Below are positions 29,067 through 37,087 of a stretch of DNA of 38,214 nucleotides, piece by piece (positions within the stretch are counted from its first letter, which is position 1; each line of letters opens with the position of its first letter). The notes beneath the pieces are model-generated. The model was not told where the DNA came from and did no database searches. It worked only from the letters and a program-made list of their open reading frames with translations. The DNA comes from a virus, in IMG/VR virus record IMGVR_UViG_3300035698_009224, positions 1-38,214 of that record. One strand, given 5' to 3'. The translations under genes and the position numbers were made by a program.

Positions 29067-29427
29067 GGGGACGAAAGGGATTCGACTGGATAAAGAAGAT
29101 TATAAATGCATGTAGCGGATGGGTAGTTGGCCGCTTTAAAAATCTATCTAACGTCTTAATTGGCAACCGTAGTTTAGCAATGGCCGCGTAAGCGACCCAT
29201 TCTGATAAATCAGCCTGATGGTTTTGAAAGAATGTTAAAATTCAGGATAAGTTTTGTTAAACAATCCGTGATAACAATATCGAAAATTTTATTCGGATGT
29301 AGGTTGGTGTGAATATCAAGATGGTTACTATCAAAAGATATTACCGAATTATACCCAAAAGTAACTAAACATGTAGAATTTTAATTATAATTTATTACAG
29401 GACTCCGCTTCGATGCGGACGTCTCCA
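29067..29427 (+). ncRNA. ssrA: tmRNA (SsrA), phage-encoded
   Basis: A one-piece tmRNA of 361 nt. The tRNA-like ends pair: GGGGACG (29067-29073) with CGTCTCC (29420-29426), then discriminator A. The 5' part contains the family sequence GGGATTCGACTGG, and the T arm is TCCGC, TTCGAT, GCGGA (a 6-nt loop). The tag reading frame at 29162-29191 reads Gly-Asn-Arg-Ser-Leu-Ala-Met-Ala-Ala-stop, ending in Ala-Ala as proteolysis tags do. It would rescue stalled ribosomes and mark the products for degradation. A late-type box lies in front. Confidence 0.88.
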
Positions 29428-29448
29428 TTTTTTAAGAGGGTGGTATAG

Positions 29449-30369
29449 ATGGTAGCTAATACATATAGTGCTGATGTAAATGAGGTATTGTTAGGCTATT
29501 ATTGTTTGGGGAGTAAAGGTTCATGGAGTGGTTTTGTTAAAAGTACAGAAGCAAAACATCAATTGAATCTTAGAAAAGACCAAATTGGTGAAGATGAATA
29601 TTCAATTAGGTCTGAACAAGCAAAAGTTATGGCCATAGAATCTTTAAAGTGGGCCAAAGCAAATGGGTATAAGGGAAAAGTTAAACATGTTTGGTGGACA
29701 GCAAGGCCTGGTGTTTTAGCTAAAGCTGTTAAAAAAGATGTCGATTCAAGAAAAAATCCAACAGATACACTTTTACAATTTTCTGATAAACAATTTTTAG
29801 GTCTATCAGCTAAAAGTACAAAATCTAAAGGTGATATTGGATTTAAAAATCCTGGAATTGGAACAGTTGATAAAGCTTTGGGATTAAACCTTAAAGGAAT
29901 ATACACTAAAATAGAATCTGATATGGTAATTAAAATGAAGTTACCTATTTCCAAAAGTATCAGAAAAAACTTCCTTAGACAAAATAAAACCATACAAACA
30001 AAAACTATTGCAATTGGTATTGATGTTTTAAATAAAATAGCTACAGCTTTATTTAAAAAATTAAAAAGTATGACTAATGCACAATTGATTGATTATATTC
30101 TATCATATTGGATGGATGCAGAAAAAGTATATCCACCATATATAAAAATAACTGGTACTGGTAATAAAGCACCTTTTGGTGCCCATATTTTGGATCCATT
30201 AAAGAATAATAAAATTGCAATGATGCAAAAAGAAAAAATAAAGTTATCACGAATTGGAAATGAATCAATTGGTATAATGGCTGGTAATAAAAAAATATTC
30301 AAAATGCGTGTAAAATTTGAGAGTGAGAAAATGGCATCAAGTTTAAAATTTTCGGGGGATCCGTGGTAG
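29449..30369 (+). CDS. Unknown protein, possible PD-(D/E)xK nuclease (306 aa)
   Basis: The region around residues 80-125 reads KHVWWTARPGVLAKAV, KNPTDTLLQFSDKQFLGLSA, then KSTKSKGDIGFKNPG. An Asp in PTD followed 12-16 residues later by GLSAKS resembles the D...(D/E)xK core of restriction-type nucleases in which the second acidic residue has migrated. The C-terminal half (MTNAQLIDYILSYWMDAEKV, PFGAHILDPLKNNK) is not recognised. This is a weak inference. GAGGG (29436-29440) is the ribosome-binding site. Confidence 0.5.
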   Translation: MVANTYSADVNEVLLGYYCLGSKGSWSGFVKSTEAKHQLNLRKDQIGEDEYSIRSEQAKVMAIESLKWAKANGYKGKVKHVWWTARPGVLAKAVKKDVDSRKNPTDTLLQFSDKQFLGLSAKSTKSKGDIGFKNPGIGTVDKALGLNLKGIYTKIESDMVIKMKLPISKSIRKNFLRQNKTIQTKTIAIGIDVLNKIATALFKKLKSMTNAQLIDYILSYWMDAEKVYPPYIKITGTGNKAPFGAHILDPLKNNKIAMMQKEKIKLSRIGNESIGIMAGNKKIFKMRVKFESEKMASSLKFSGDPW

Positions 30370-30377
30370 TATAAATA
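30370..30377 (+). promoter_or_regulatory. TATAAATA box directly behind the putative nuclease gene
   Basis: TATAAATAGTAAT begins at the first base after the stop codon at 30367-30369. A transcript starting about 30383 would meet a terminator within 70 nt (see 30420-30453). Confidence 0.35.
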
Positions 30378-30419
30378 GTAATGAGTTTTCTACCAGCGGT
30401 AGATAATCTATCAAGGCTT

Positions 30420-30453
30420 CGTGGAGCCAGCCTGGCGAATCCACGATTTTTTT
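30420..30453 (+). terminator. Rho-independent terminator
   Basis: CGTGGA/TCCACG with an inner GCCA/TGGC hairpin, followed by seven T. A second small hairpin TCTACC/GGTAGA with loop AGC lies just upstream (30389-30403). It ends the RNA-ligase-1/tmRNA/nuclease unit. Confidence 0.82.
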
Positions 30454-30477
30454 ATTTACAATTGAAAGTATAAACAT

Positions 30478-31272
30478 ATGGATAAGTTGAGTTTTATTGT
30501 TCCTATCCGGGAACGTAATAAACATGCACAAGGCCTTATAGAAAATATAGCAAAGTATTTTAAACATAGTGATTATGAAATCATATTTGCAGAACAAATA
30601 GAAAAAGACATTCCACTCCGTCATGGCCAATTAAGAAATCTTGCATATAAAAAGGCAACTGGTAATATAATAGTTATTATGGATGTTGATGTGCGGTTTA
30701 TATATCCTATTGATATTGTAGCATTATATAATGAACATAAAGTTCCTCTTTTGCTTTTTGACCAATGTTATGATGTTATAGAAGATAAAAATGAGGAATG
30801 TGGATATAAAATTTCATATGCCCCTGTTTGGTATGGTCGACCAGTTAGGACCTGTCATTCACGATTAATGTGTTGTTCACCAAAAGAATTTATCCAATCT
30901 GGTGGATATTCTAATCTATGTTGGGGTTGGGGCTTTGAAGATACATTGTTTTATTACAGGTTGCAACCAGAACAGTTAATAAACACAATAGGGCATGTAG
31001 CTCATGGTGAACAGAGTGGTGATGTCAAACGAACGGAAGAAAATAGATATATCTTTCAAACAGATAGTCAAAGAGATAGACACAAAGACGGAGTAAAACA
31101 AACCATTGGTGATGATGTGAGTGATTATCCTAAATTTGGAAATTGTACTATCCATGCTTGGGCAACGCAAACAATAGTAAAGCATCACAAATTTTCTAAC
31201 ATAAGAGTACCAGATGATTTTGAATATATGGATGAATTGAAAAATAGAAAGGTACTTAATGAACAAAGTTAA
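30478..31272 (+). CDS. Glycosyltransferase, GT-A fold (galactosyltransferase-like)
   Basis: A 264-residue GT-A enzyme: SFIVPIRERNKHAQGLIENI at the N-terminus, metal-binding MDVDVRF (Asp69-x-Asp71), and the acceptor-side GGYSNLCWGWGFEDTLFYYR (about 146-165) typical of the C-terminal domain of beta-1,4-galactosyltransferases (Glyco_transf_7C). It opens a cluster of sugar- and methyl-transfer genes that continues to the window end. It overlaps the next gene by 14 bases. Confidence 0.82.
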   Translation: MDKLSFIVPIRERNKHAQGLIENIAKYFKHSDYEIIFAEQIEKDIPLRHGQLRNLAYKKATGNIIVIMDVDVRFIYPIDIVALYNEHKVPLLLFDQCYDVIEDKNEECGYKISYAPVWYGRPVRTCHSRLMCCSPKEFIQSGGYSNLCWGWGFEDTLFYYRLQPEQLINTIGHVAHGEQSGDVKRTEENRYIFQTDSQRDRHKDGVKQTIGDDVSDYPKFGNCTIHAWATQTIVKHHKFSNIRVPDDFEYMDELKNRKVLNEQS

Positions 31273-32107
31273 TTTTTTAGTTTTTAGTAAAGATAGAGCA
31301 ATGCAACTTAGATGTTTTTTGGAATCATTGGAAAAACATTCTATTGATGATATATATCTCCATGTTTTATATAAAACATCTAATGAAATAAATCAAAAAC
31401 ATTATGATGAATTAGAAAAATTATTTCCAAATGTTAGATTCATACCTGAATTTAATTTAATATTACAAACAAAACAAATTGTTGATACTTGTAAATATAT
31501 TGTATATTGTGTTGATGATTGTATTTTTACATATTCATTTTCAATTCAAAATATTATAAATTTATTAGAAGAAAATAAAGATGCATTAGGATTTTCTTTA
31601 CGTCTTGGTTTAAATACACAATATTGTTATATGAATGATTTTCGTCAAAGAGAATTGTCTGAATATGAAAATATTACTGATAAAATTATTAAATATGATT
31701 GGACAAAATATCTTGATAAACTCCAAGATTATGGATATCCTCTTGAGGTTTCTTCATCTTGTTATAGAAGCAAAGATGTTTCAAGAATGTTATATCCTAC
31801 TTTAAAGAATGTTCCAGCTATTGAAATAAACATGGATAAATTTAAAATGCAATATATTATTTCGCATCCATATTTATTATGTTATAATACATCGGTTGCT
31901 TTTTGTAACCCTATTAACAAAGTAGCAAATGATAGTGGAATACGCTTCGGAAAAAATAAATCATATTCATCATCAGAATTAACACAAAAATATGAAGATG
32001 GATATATTATAGATATAATTCCATTCGCTGGGGTTATATCTAATTCAGTTCACCAAGAAGTTGATTTTGATTTTATAAAAAGAAAGAGTGTTTATGGAAA
32101 TTGCTAA
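31259..32107 (+). CDS. Probable glycosyltransferase (282 aa)
   Basis: It begins MNKVNFLVFSKDRAMQLRCF, the opening of many GT-A-like phage and bacterial proteins, with an acidic YCVDDCIFTY (about 82-91) where the DxD lies in GT-A enzymes. The rest (LGFSLRLGLNTQYCYMNDF, CYRSKDVSRMLYP) is not diagnostic. Inferred from the fold-like pattern and the glycan cluster. It overlaps its downstream neighbour by 14 bases. Confidence 0.68.
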   Translation: MNKVNFLVFSKDRAMQLRCFLESLEKHSIDDIYLHVLYKTSNEINQKHYDELEKLFPNVRFIPEFNLILQTKQIVDTCKYIVYCVDDCIFTYSFSIQNIINLLEENKDALGFSLRLGLNTQYCYMNDFRQRELSEYENITDKIIKYDWTKYLDKLQDYGYPLEVSSSCYRSKDVSRMLYPTLKNVPAIEINMDKFKMQYIISHPYLLCYNTSVAFCNPINKVANDSGIRFGKNKSYSSSELTQKYEDGYIIDIIPFAGVISNSVHQEVDFDFIKRKSVYGNC

Positions 32108-32927
32108 AAATGAATTTGTAAAAGATTTAATTAACGGTGCGAAAAGGGTTCATTCTCAAACTATAGAAGATGGAATATTAGAAGGAATATTTAATAATAT
32201 AGGAACAACTAATAAATTTTTTATTGAAATTGGTGCATGGGATGGAATATATCTTTCAAATACAGCTAATCTTAGAATAAATAAAAATTGGAATGGATTA
32301 TTATTAGAAGGAAATAAAGAAAAGGCAGATAAATATGATTATGTAACTCATGCTATGGTAACTGCTGAAAATGTAAATGAATTATTTGAAAAAAATAATG
32401 TTCCAAAAGAATATGATTTATTATCAATTGATATTGATGGAAATGATTTTTGGGTTTGGAAAGCTATTGATGATAGTAGATTTAGAGCAAGAGTTGTTAT
32501 TATTGAATATAATGCCAGTTTCCATGATTCAAATAAATCTATGACTATAGTTTATGATCCAAATTATAGACGAAGTGTATATTATTTTGGAGCAACATTA
32601 CGAGCATTGCATAAATTAGGAAAAGAAAAAGGATATTCTCTAATTTTTAGAGTAAGTGACCAAAATTTAATTTTTGTTGATTCTAAATTACTTCACGATA
32701 AAGATAAAGATATAGATGTAATAAAATTTTTGAATAAAGATATGAAAGCAGATAAAGGTATTTTAGGTTTTCCTGATGGCATCGAAAATAAATATAATTA
32801 TGATGAGCAATTATTAAAAAATTGTTTTCCATTTGAACAGAAAATTTGGCATTGGAATTATTTTGCTGATACTAATATGGTGATAGATAAAGAGCAAGAA
32901 TTATGTAGACGATGGGTACAAATTTAA
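32094..32927 (+). CDS. SAM-dependent methyltransferase-like protein (FkbM-like)
   Basis: ATG 32094 is preferred over GTG 32088. The Rossmann motif is FFIEIGAWDGIYLSNTANL (about 41-59), then GLLLEGNKEKADKY for the adenosine-binding acidic loop, and YDLLSIDIDGNDFWVWKAI, the FkbM-type 'D-x-E-G-x-x' equivalent with Asp-Gly-Asn in place of Glu-Gly-x. The last 100 residues are family-specific and unknown. Likely O-methylates a sugar or related group. Confidence 0.75.
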   Translation: MEIAKNEFVKDLINGAKRVHSQTIEDGILEGIFNNIGTTNKFFIEIGAWDGIYLSNTANLRINKNWNGLLLEGNKEKADKYDYVTHAMVTAENVNELFEKNNVPKEYDLLSIDIDGNDFWVWKAIDDSRFRARVVIIEYNASFHDSNKSMTIVYDPNYRRSVYYFGATLRALHKLGKEKGYSLIFRVSDQNLIFVDSKLLHDKDKDIDVIKFLNKDMKADKGILGFPDGIENKYNYDEQLLKNCFPFEQKIWHWNYFADTNMVIDKEQELCRRWVQI

Positions 32928-32928
32928 A

Positions 32929-33474
32929 ATGCCAGCTAATATTAAAATTTTTAAAGAGTATAAAAAAGATATAAATGTTTTTGTTGAAACAGGTACTTAT
33001 GCTGGCGCCAGCTTAAACAATGCAATACGATGTGATTTTGATGTACTTTATAGTATTGAATATGATTTAGGCTTATATAAAAGAAACTTAGAAACATTTA
33101 AAAACTTTCCAAATATATACCTCCTACAAGGCAATAGTGGTGATAAGTTAAAAGAGGTGTTAGATGATGTTAATGAGAAAGCTTTGTTTTGGTTAGATGC
33201 TCATTATTGTGGTTTTGGTGATTTAACATCAAACCCTCAACCAATATTCTCTGAATTGAAATCTATAAAAGAACATCATATAAACACACATACCATATTG
33301 ATAGATGATATGCGATTATTTGATGGTAAAACAGAAGATTTTTTATGCATAACAAAAACATCAATTATAAAAAAATTATATGATATTAATCCGGATTATA
33401 AAATAGAATTTATTGATAGCCCAAATTTTAAAAATGATATTTTGGTAGCTGAAATTAAAGATAAGGATGAATAA
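32929..33474 (+). CDS. Methyltransferase-like Rossmann protein (181 aa)
   Basis: A short class I methyltransferase-like fold: NVFVETGTYAGASLNNAI (about 16-33) as the glycine-rich SAM loop, SIEYDLGLYKRNLE as the acidic loop, then LFWLDAHYCGFGDL and TILIDDMRLFDG. Proteins of this pattern accompany sugar-methylating clusters. Its last base is the first of the next ATG. Confidence 0.7.
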   Translation: MPANIKIFKEYKKDINVFVETGTYAGASLNNAIRCDFDVLYSIEYDLGLYKRNLETFKNFPNIYLLQGNSGDKLKEVLDDVNEKALFWLDAHYCGFGDLTSNPQPIFSELKSIKEHHINTHTILIDDMRLFDGKTEDFLCITKTSIIKKLYDINPDYKIEFIDSPNFKNDILVAEIKDKDE

Positions 33475-34175
33475 TGTTGAATAGTTTGGATAGATTAATA
33501 AGGCAAGGACTTTATAAAGAAGGTAATCCATTACGGTTGCATTTAGGATGTGGACAAACAAAGTTGCCTGGTTTTATAAACATAGATTATGCACAAGAGA
33601 ATCATAATGTTATGACTGTTGCCGCGGATTATATTTCGGATATTGGTGATTTATCGTTCCCTAATGATACTGTTGCAAGAGTTGAAAGCCATCATGTATT
33701 TGAACATTTTAAAAAATATGACGCTTTAGCTTTATTAGTAAATTGGACTTGCTGGTTAAAGGTGGGTGGGCAGTTAGTGATTGCTACACCTAATATTGAA
33801 GGCCTTGCGGAAACTATTGCATCTAAAGATGTTAATTATGAAGATAAGATAAAAGCAATTAGACATCTTGAAGGTGACCAATCAGATAAATGGGCATTTC
33901 ATATTGGACATTGGTTCCCTGAAAGATATTTAAAGACATTGGAGGCTTTAGGATATTATAAAGATAATATTACAATTAAAGCAACAAAAAGACATGGTGG
34001 TATATTATCTGATGTTTATGTTATTGCAATTAAACATAAACATATAGATAAAAATGATTTAATTGATTCAGCTTGTGAAATATTAAAATTGGGTATGATA
34101 GATGAATGTGAAAAACCTATGTATGATATATGGTGTAACTATTTAAGAAACAATTTTGAGGATGCAAATGATTGA
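33474..34175 (+). CDS. Class I SAM-dependent methyltransferase (233 aa)
   Basis: Motif I LRLHLGCGQTKLPGFINIDY (about 20-39) is the classical opening of Methyltransf_11-type enzymes acting on small molecules and sugars, followed by VESHHVFEHF (motif around 72-81) and LKVGGQLVIATPNIEG. The C-terminal region ends with a helical DSACEILKLGMIDECEKPMY tail. It overlaps the next gene by 8 bases. Confidence 0.82.
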   Translation: MLNSLDRLIRQGLYKEGNPLRLHLGCGQTKLPGFINIDYAQENHNVMTVAADYISDIGDLSFPNDTVARVESHHVFEHFKKYDALALLVNWTCWLKVGGQLVIATPNIEGLAETIASKDVNYEDKIKAIRHLEGDQSDKWAFHIGHWFPERYLKTLEALGYYKDNITIKATKRHGGILSDVYVIAIKHKHIDKNDLIDSACEILKLGMIDECEKPMYDIWCNYLRNNFEDAND

Positions 34176-35052
34176 AAACATTCCAACAATAGGATGTAAG
34201 ATTTGGGGTGGTAATTATACTGTCGAAAATGATAATGATTTGAGATATGGAAAAAATCTTAAATATTTTGAATATAATTGGAAAAATCCCGAACAGGAAA
34301 ATATTGTCGTGTTTAGTGACGCTTTAATTGAAGAAGCATTATTACCCAAATATAAAAATATTCCATACAAAATCGCATGGTTAATGGAATCACAAGCCGT
34401 ATTTAATGAATGGCCTAAATATACAAAAATGTATAAATGTTTAATGGATAATTTAGATTCATTTTATGCTGTTGCAACATCTAATAGAGAATTAGTTACT
34501 AAATATCCTGATAAGTTTGTATATGTTCCTTTTGGACAAACCAGAATACCAATAAATGATACTTATTTGTATAATAAACAAAAATTATGTTCATTGACAA
34601 GCGGAGTTATAAAATGGCAAGGACATAAAAGACGAGTAGAAATTTTTAATAAATATAAAAATTCTGATTTGATTGATTTTCTCGGCCGAGGATTTAATAA
34701 CCCATTTCCATTACATGTTGATGCATTTGGTAAATATATGTATCATATTACAATTCATAATTATGATGTGAATGGATATTTTGGTTGTCATTTATTAGAT
34801 GCCTTAGCATGTGGTACTGTCCCTATTGTTACTGGGTCAAAATGTTGGTCTGAATTTTTTGATATGGATGGTATGATAACATTTGAAAATGTTGATGAAT
34901 TGTATGATATTTTTAAAAAAATAGGAACAGATGATTATTATAATAGGTTACCAGCAATTAAAAATAATTTAAAGTTATTAGAAAATTATAGAACATCCGA
35001 AAATCATTTATGGAAAAATATATTATGTGAATTATATGAGAAGGTTAAATAA
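34168..35052 (+). CDS. GT10-like (fucosyltransferase-type) glycosyltransferase
   Basis: The start is set at ATG 34168, with GAGG (34158-34161) 6 nt before; in-frame ATG 34162 and TTG 34156 are worse placed. The C-terminal half contains HITIHNYDVNGYFGCHLLDA, LACGTVPIVTG, matching the donor-binding end of GT10 alpha-1,3-fucosyltransferases (F-E-N ... E-K-x-x-x-A-x-x-x-G-x-V-P-I). The N-terminal half has YKIAWLMESQAVFNEWPKY and YAVATSNRELV. Probably uses GDP-fucose or a relative. Confidence 0.75.
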   Translation: MIENIPTIGCKIWGGNYTVENDNDLRYGKNLKYFEYNWKNPEQENIVVFSDALIEEALLPKYKNIPYKIAWLMESQAVFNEWPKYTKMYKCLMDNLDSFYAVATSNRELVTKYPDKFVYVPFGQTRIPINDTYLYNKQKLCSLTSGVIKWQGHKRRVEIFNKYKNSDLIDFLGRGFNNPFPLHVDAFGKYMYHITIHNYDVNGYFGCHLLDALACGTVPIVTGSKCWSEFFDMDGMITFENVDELYDIFKKIGTDDYYNRLPAIKNNLKLLENYRTSENHLWKNILCELYEKVK

Positions 35053-35058
35053 TAAATT

Positions 35059-36312
35059 ATGCATAAAAATAAAATGATTTTTGTTATACCTGATATGAGT
35101 TGGTTGTTTGATTATAAATCTCAATTTAGTTTAGGTATTCTTTATTTATCTTTTATATTAAAACAAGAAGATTGGGATGTAGAAATATTTGATACTAATG
35201 AAAATGATATAAAAGATTTACCTCAGGCCGATGTTTATGCCTTTTCTGTTTTATATAATACTTATAATAGTGCTATAAATATAAGTAAGATTATACGAAA
35301 TATATATAAAGATGCTTATTTAATTGTTGGTGGTGTTTATCCAACAACAACTCCTGAAAAATTTATTAATCACTTTGATAGTGTATTTAAGGGTGAATCT
35401 GAAAATACTATTAAAGTTTTTTGTGATGATTATAATAATAAAAGTCCAGAAAAAATATACGAAGAATTTGGGATAGTTGATATTTCAAATATAATAGCAG
35501 ATAGAAGCATACTTGATGAAAGTTATGTTAGAACTGGTTCTATATTTCTTAATAATGTTTCATTTTGTGATGGTGGTTCAACTTCTGTGATGTTTTCAAG
35601 AGGGTGTCCTGGTTCTTGTACATTTTGTTGTAGCCCCTTTATGTATAAAAAGAGAGTTAGGTTTCGTTCTGTTGATTCTATAGTAAATGAAATAAAAGGT
35701 ATTATAGATATATATGGTATCCGGCAATTTAAAATTCAAGATGATACATTTACTTTGAATTTAAATTTTCTTAAATTGGTAACAAAAGAATTAAAAAAAC
35801 TTAATATATATTATAGATGTTTAACAAGAGCAGATAGAATAACAGATGATGTTATAAAATTATTATATGATTCTGGTTGTAGAGAAATAGCTGTTGGTGT
35901 TGAATGTGCTGATAATACCGTTTTAAAAGCTTTAAAAAAACACGAAACTGTTGAACAGATAAGCAATTCTATTAGTATTATAAAAAAATATCCAATAAAA
36001 ATTAGAAGTTTTTTTATTGTTGGTCTTCCATTTGATACAAAAGAAACAATGCAAAAAAATATAGATTTTATTGAAAATAATAAATTAGACCATGTAACTA
36101 CTTCTAATTTAATTCTTTTTCCTGGAACAGAATTATATGACCAAAAAGAAAAATATGGAATTACAGAAATAAAAGATAATACATGTATGAATGTAGATTC
36201 CAGTATTCCATTAAAACCCAATATTAAATGTAAACATATGACACAAAATGAACATATAGAAATTATGAAAATATTTTATGATTATTTAATTAAGAAGGGT
36301 TTTACTAAATGA
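35059..36312 (+). CDS. Radical SAM protein with B12-binding-like N-domain
   Basis: A 417-residue protein. The N-terminal 130 residues have a B12-binding-like Rossmann pattern (GILYLSFILKQEDWDVEIFD, VYAFSVLYNTYN, YLIVGGVYPTTTPE), but the D-x-H-x-x-G cobalamin motif is missing. The radical-SAM cluster is RGCPGSCTFCC (Cys183, Cys187, Cys190), followed by QDDTFTLN and the YRCLTRADRITDDV to GVECADNTVLKALKK barrel. It could methylate, cyclise or rearrange a sugar or other substrate. The last 122 bases before its tail recur exactly at 36947-37068. Confidence 0.85.
   Translation: MHKNKMIFVIPDMSWLFDYKSQFSLGILYLSFILKQEDWDVEIFDTNENDIKDLPQADVYAFSVLYNTYNSAINISKIIRNIYKDAYLIVGGVYPTTTPEKFINHFDSVFKGESENTIKVFCDDYNNKSPEKIYEEFGIVDISNIIADRSILDESYVRTGSIFLNNVSFCDGGSTSVMFSRGCPGSCTFCCSPFMYKKRVRFRSVDSIVNEIKGIIDIYGIRQFKIQDDTFTLNLNFLKLVTKELKKLNIYYRCLTRADRITDDVIKLLYDSGCREIAVGVECADNTVLKALKKHETVEQISNSISIIKKYPIKIRSFFIVGLPFDTKETMQKNIDFIENNKLDHVTTSNLILFPGTELYDQKEKYGITEIKDNTCMNVDSSIPLKPNIKCKHMTQNEHIEIMKIFYDYLIKKGFTK
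36172..36293 (+). repeat. 122-bp direct repeat, copy 1 (end of radical SAM gene)
   Basis: It is identical base for base to 36947-37068 (offset 775). Beyond 36293 the copies differ at scattered positions up to the stop codon. Confidence 0.9.
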
Positions 36313-36965
36313 TTAATTTATTTACAGATATTCCTGAATTTATTATACCAGATGATGCTATTGTGGTTGAATGTGGTTCTAATAGAGGAACAGAAACAAA
36401 TTTTATTTTAAAAAATATAAATGAAAATGGAAAATATTTTGCATTTGAGCCAGACCCAAGATGTATTAAAGTATTTAAAAAAGCTGTTAATGATGATAGA
36501 TGTATTTTATATGAAAAAGCTGTTGGTGATTTTGATGGAATTATTCAATTAAAACTTAGTAGTGGTTGTCCCACTAATAGGTGTGTTGGATATAATCATA
36601 TAGACGCATCAACTATTAAAGGTGTATCAAAATATCAGCCAATTTTACATCCATGGTTAAAATGGGAAAATATTATTGATGTACCTATTATAAAATTAGA
36701 TACGTGGTTTGATAGTGTTGATATAGAACATATTGATTTTATGTGGGCTCATGTGGAAGGTGCCCAAGAAGAATTAATAAAGGGTGGATTAAATACATTA
36801 TCAAAAACAGATTGGTTATATTTGGAATGTTTTGATGATAATATACAATACGATGAAGAACTTTGTACAACAGAGGTTTTAAAATTATTACCAAATTTTG
36901 AATTAGTAAAGCAATATTCATATGATGCATTATTTAAAAATAAAGGAAAGATAATACATGTATGA
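36309..36965 (+). CDS. FkbM-family methyltransferase (218 aa)
   Basis: Rossmann start AIVVECGSNRGTETNFIL (about 18-35), the acidic loop FAFEPDPRCIKVFKKAV, and the FkbM block IDFMWAHVEGAQEELIKGGL (about 138-157) with the Glu-Gly pair. Likely methylates a sugar hydroxyl. It lies between the two copies of the 122-bp repeat and its ATG overlaps the radical SAM stop (ATGA). Confidence 0.83.
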   Translation: MINLFTDIPEFIIPDDAIVVECGSNRGTETNFILKNINENGKYFAFEPDPRCIKVFKKAVNDDRCILYEKAVGDFDGIIQLKLSSGCPTNRCVGYNHIDASTIKGVSKYQPILHPWLKWENIIDVPIIKLDTWFDSVDIEHIDFMWAHVEGAQEELIKGGLNTLSKTDWLYLECFDDNIQYDEELCTTEVLKLLPNFELVKQYSYDALFKNKGKIIHV

Positions 36966-37068
36966 ATGTAGATTCCAGTATTCCATTAAAACCCAATATT
37001 AAATGTAAACATATGACACAAAATGAACATATAGAAATTATGAAAATATTTTATGATTATTTAATTAA
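36947..37068 (+). repeat. 122-bp direct repeat, copy 2
   Basis: The second copy of the radical SAM tail segment 36172-36293. Its first 19 bases overlap the end of the FkbM gene, which therefore ends within repeated DNA. Confidence 0.9.
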
Positions 37069-37087
37069 AAAGGGATTTATAAAATAA
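36962..37087 (+). pseudogene. Duplicated C-terminal fragment of the radical SAM gene (41 codons)
   Basis: It starts MNVDSSIPLKPNIKCKHMTQ and continues to YLIKKGFIK, the same as the last 41 residues of the radical SAM protein except Thr to Ile near the end. It has an ATG and a stop that overlaps the next gene's ATG (TAATG), so it may be translated, but it has no independent domain. It is a scar of a duplication or recombination event. Confidence 0.8.

Noticed and set aside
29411-29421. Link between the tRNA half at 5719 (GCGGACGT) and the same 8-mer in the tmRNA T arm
   Set aside because: An 8-nt match between two structured RNAs with no shared flanks is most likely chance.
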